Shown here in pieces: positions 6,201 through 6,536 of a DNA stretch of 6,536 nucleotides. The notes under the pieces were generated by a model. That model was not told the DNA's origin and did not search any database. It was given only the letters and a program-made list of their open reading frames with translations. The translations under genes and the position numbers were made by a program. The stretch is from Lentisphaeria bacterium (lineage in GTDB: Bacteria > Verrucomicrobiota > Lentisphaeria > JABSQK01 > UBA12247). The stretch spans positions 1-6,536 of the forward strand of contig DMTJ01000227.1 in NCBI GenBank assembly GCA_003477185.1. Direction: 5' to 3'. The stretch's first letter is position 1. Each line of letters begins with the position of its first letter.

Positions 6201-6536
6201 GAGGTCTGGAGCAAGAGCAACATGATGATGACCAGAAGGACCAGCAGGATCGCGCCGCCGGCAAGCATCAGCGACATATTCAACTGGCTGTTGGCACCCT
6301 TTTGGGCAGTGTTTACTGTGCGCTTGGTCTGCGGTTTCGGGGTCTTGGTCTGCCTGGTTCTGCCACTTGCGGCTACTTGCAGGGCGGAGATGAGTGCGCC
6401 CCAGCTTTCATAGCGGTCGTCGCGATCCTTGGCAAGCATGCGATCTACAAGGGCGGAAACTTGGGGCGAAACGCGGCTGGTTCTTTCAATGAGCGGCTGT
6501 GGCTCTTCGTCCATGTGCTTCTGCATGAGCAGAAGG
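6197..6536 (-). CDS. Ser/Thr protein kinase, C-terminal end with tail-anchor helix (5' truncated by window)
   Basis: The frame is open to the window edge, so this is the last 112 residues or so of a larger protein. It begins with the end of a Hanks-type kinase domain: 'QKHMDEEPQPL', then 'SPQVSALVDRMLAKDRDDRY' with the subdomain XI pattern in which the Arg of 'KDRDDRY' is the conserved fold residue, and the last helix 'GALISALQVAAS'. A basic, Thr/Lys-rich linker of about 30 residues follows (RTRQTKTPKPQTKRT), then one strongly hydrophobic helix (MLAGGAILLVLLVIIMLLLL) that ends two residues before the stop (QTS). The kinase would be held on the cytoplasmic face by this C-terminal anchor with no extracytoplasmic sensor. 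The catalytic loop lies outside the window, so activity cannot be judged. The pseudokinase-LRR gene follows 107 bases downstream in the same direction. Confidence 0.85.
   Translation of the reverse strand, partial: LLLMQKHMDEEPQPLIERTSRVSPQVSALVDRMLAKDRDDRYESWGALISALQVAASGRTRQTKTPKPQTKRTVNTAQKGANSQLNMSLMLAGGAILLVLLVIIMLLLLQTS

Noticed and set aside
5589..6413. 274-codon open frame on the + strand
   Set aside because: It runs antisense across the pseudokinase start and the kinase tail, both clearly coding on the - strand; a shadow in GC-rich sequence.

Overview
The window looks like a moderately GC-rich chromosome segment from the Planctomycetes-Verrucomicrobia group, most likely Verrucomicrobiota. 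The clues are protein architecture: a DUF4159 protein, a membrane-spanning kinase-like protein with planctomycete/verrucomicrobial-style leucine-rich repeats (repeating 'DL.PL..MPL..L.L' units), and a P-II protein whose T-loop reads YRG...TVNLL instead of the enterobacterial YRGAEY form. The phylum is inferred from family resemblance, not from a database match.

Layout, left to right. (1) The C-terminal end of a DUF4159 protein on the + strand (1-300). Everything else is on the - strand. (2) A decayed gene (about 375-877): the last membrane segment and first TPRs of a multi-spanning glycosyltransferase/TPR (TMTC-like) protein, broken by a TGG-to-TAG type stop and a frameshift. (3) An intact amt-glnK operon (2633 to 996): an ammonium channel with a signal peptide, then a P-II protein whose Shine-Dalgarno sequence overlaps the amt stop codon. 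(4) A second decayed gene (2826-3678): a BtrH_N/DUF4872 family protein split over four frame segments with an additional in-frame stop. (5) A large intact gene (3687-6089) for an 800-residue pseudokinase with one membrane span, a coiled coil, a TPR-like helical region and a C-terminal LRR domain. (6) The C-terminal end of a Ser/Thr protein kinase with a tail-anchor membrane helix (6197 to window end).

How they fit together. Amt and GlnK should form the usual ammonium-uptake pair: GlnK senses ATP/ADP and 2-oxoglutarate and plugs the channel. This GlnK lacks the uridylylated tyrosine, so control is probably by ligand binding alone. The kinase tail and the pseudokinase-LRR protein are adjacent and co-directional. 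They may form a membrane signalling pair in which an active kinase works with a catalytically dead, LRR-bearing partner; this is inference. The intact nitrogen operon sits between two gene remnants, so the locus appears to be undergoing gene loss. No RNA gene, CRISPR array, insertion sequence or phage gene was recognised.
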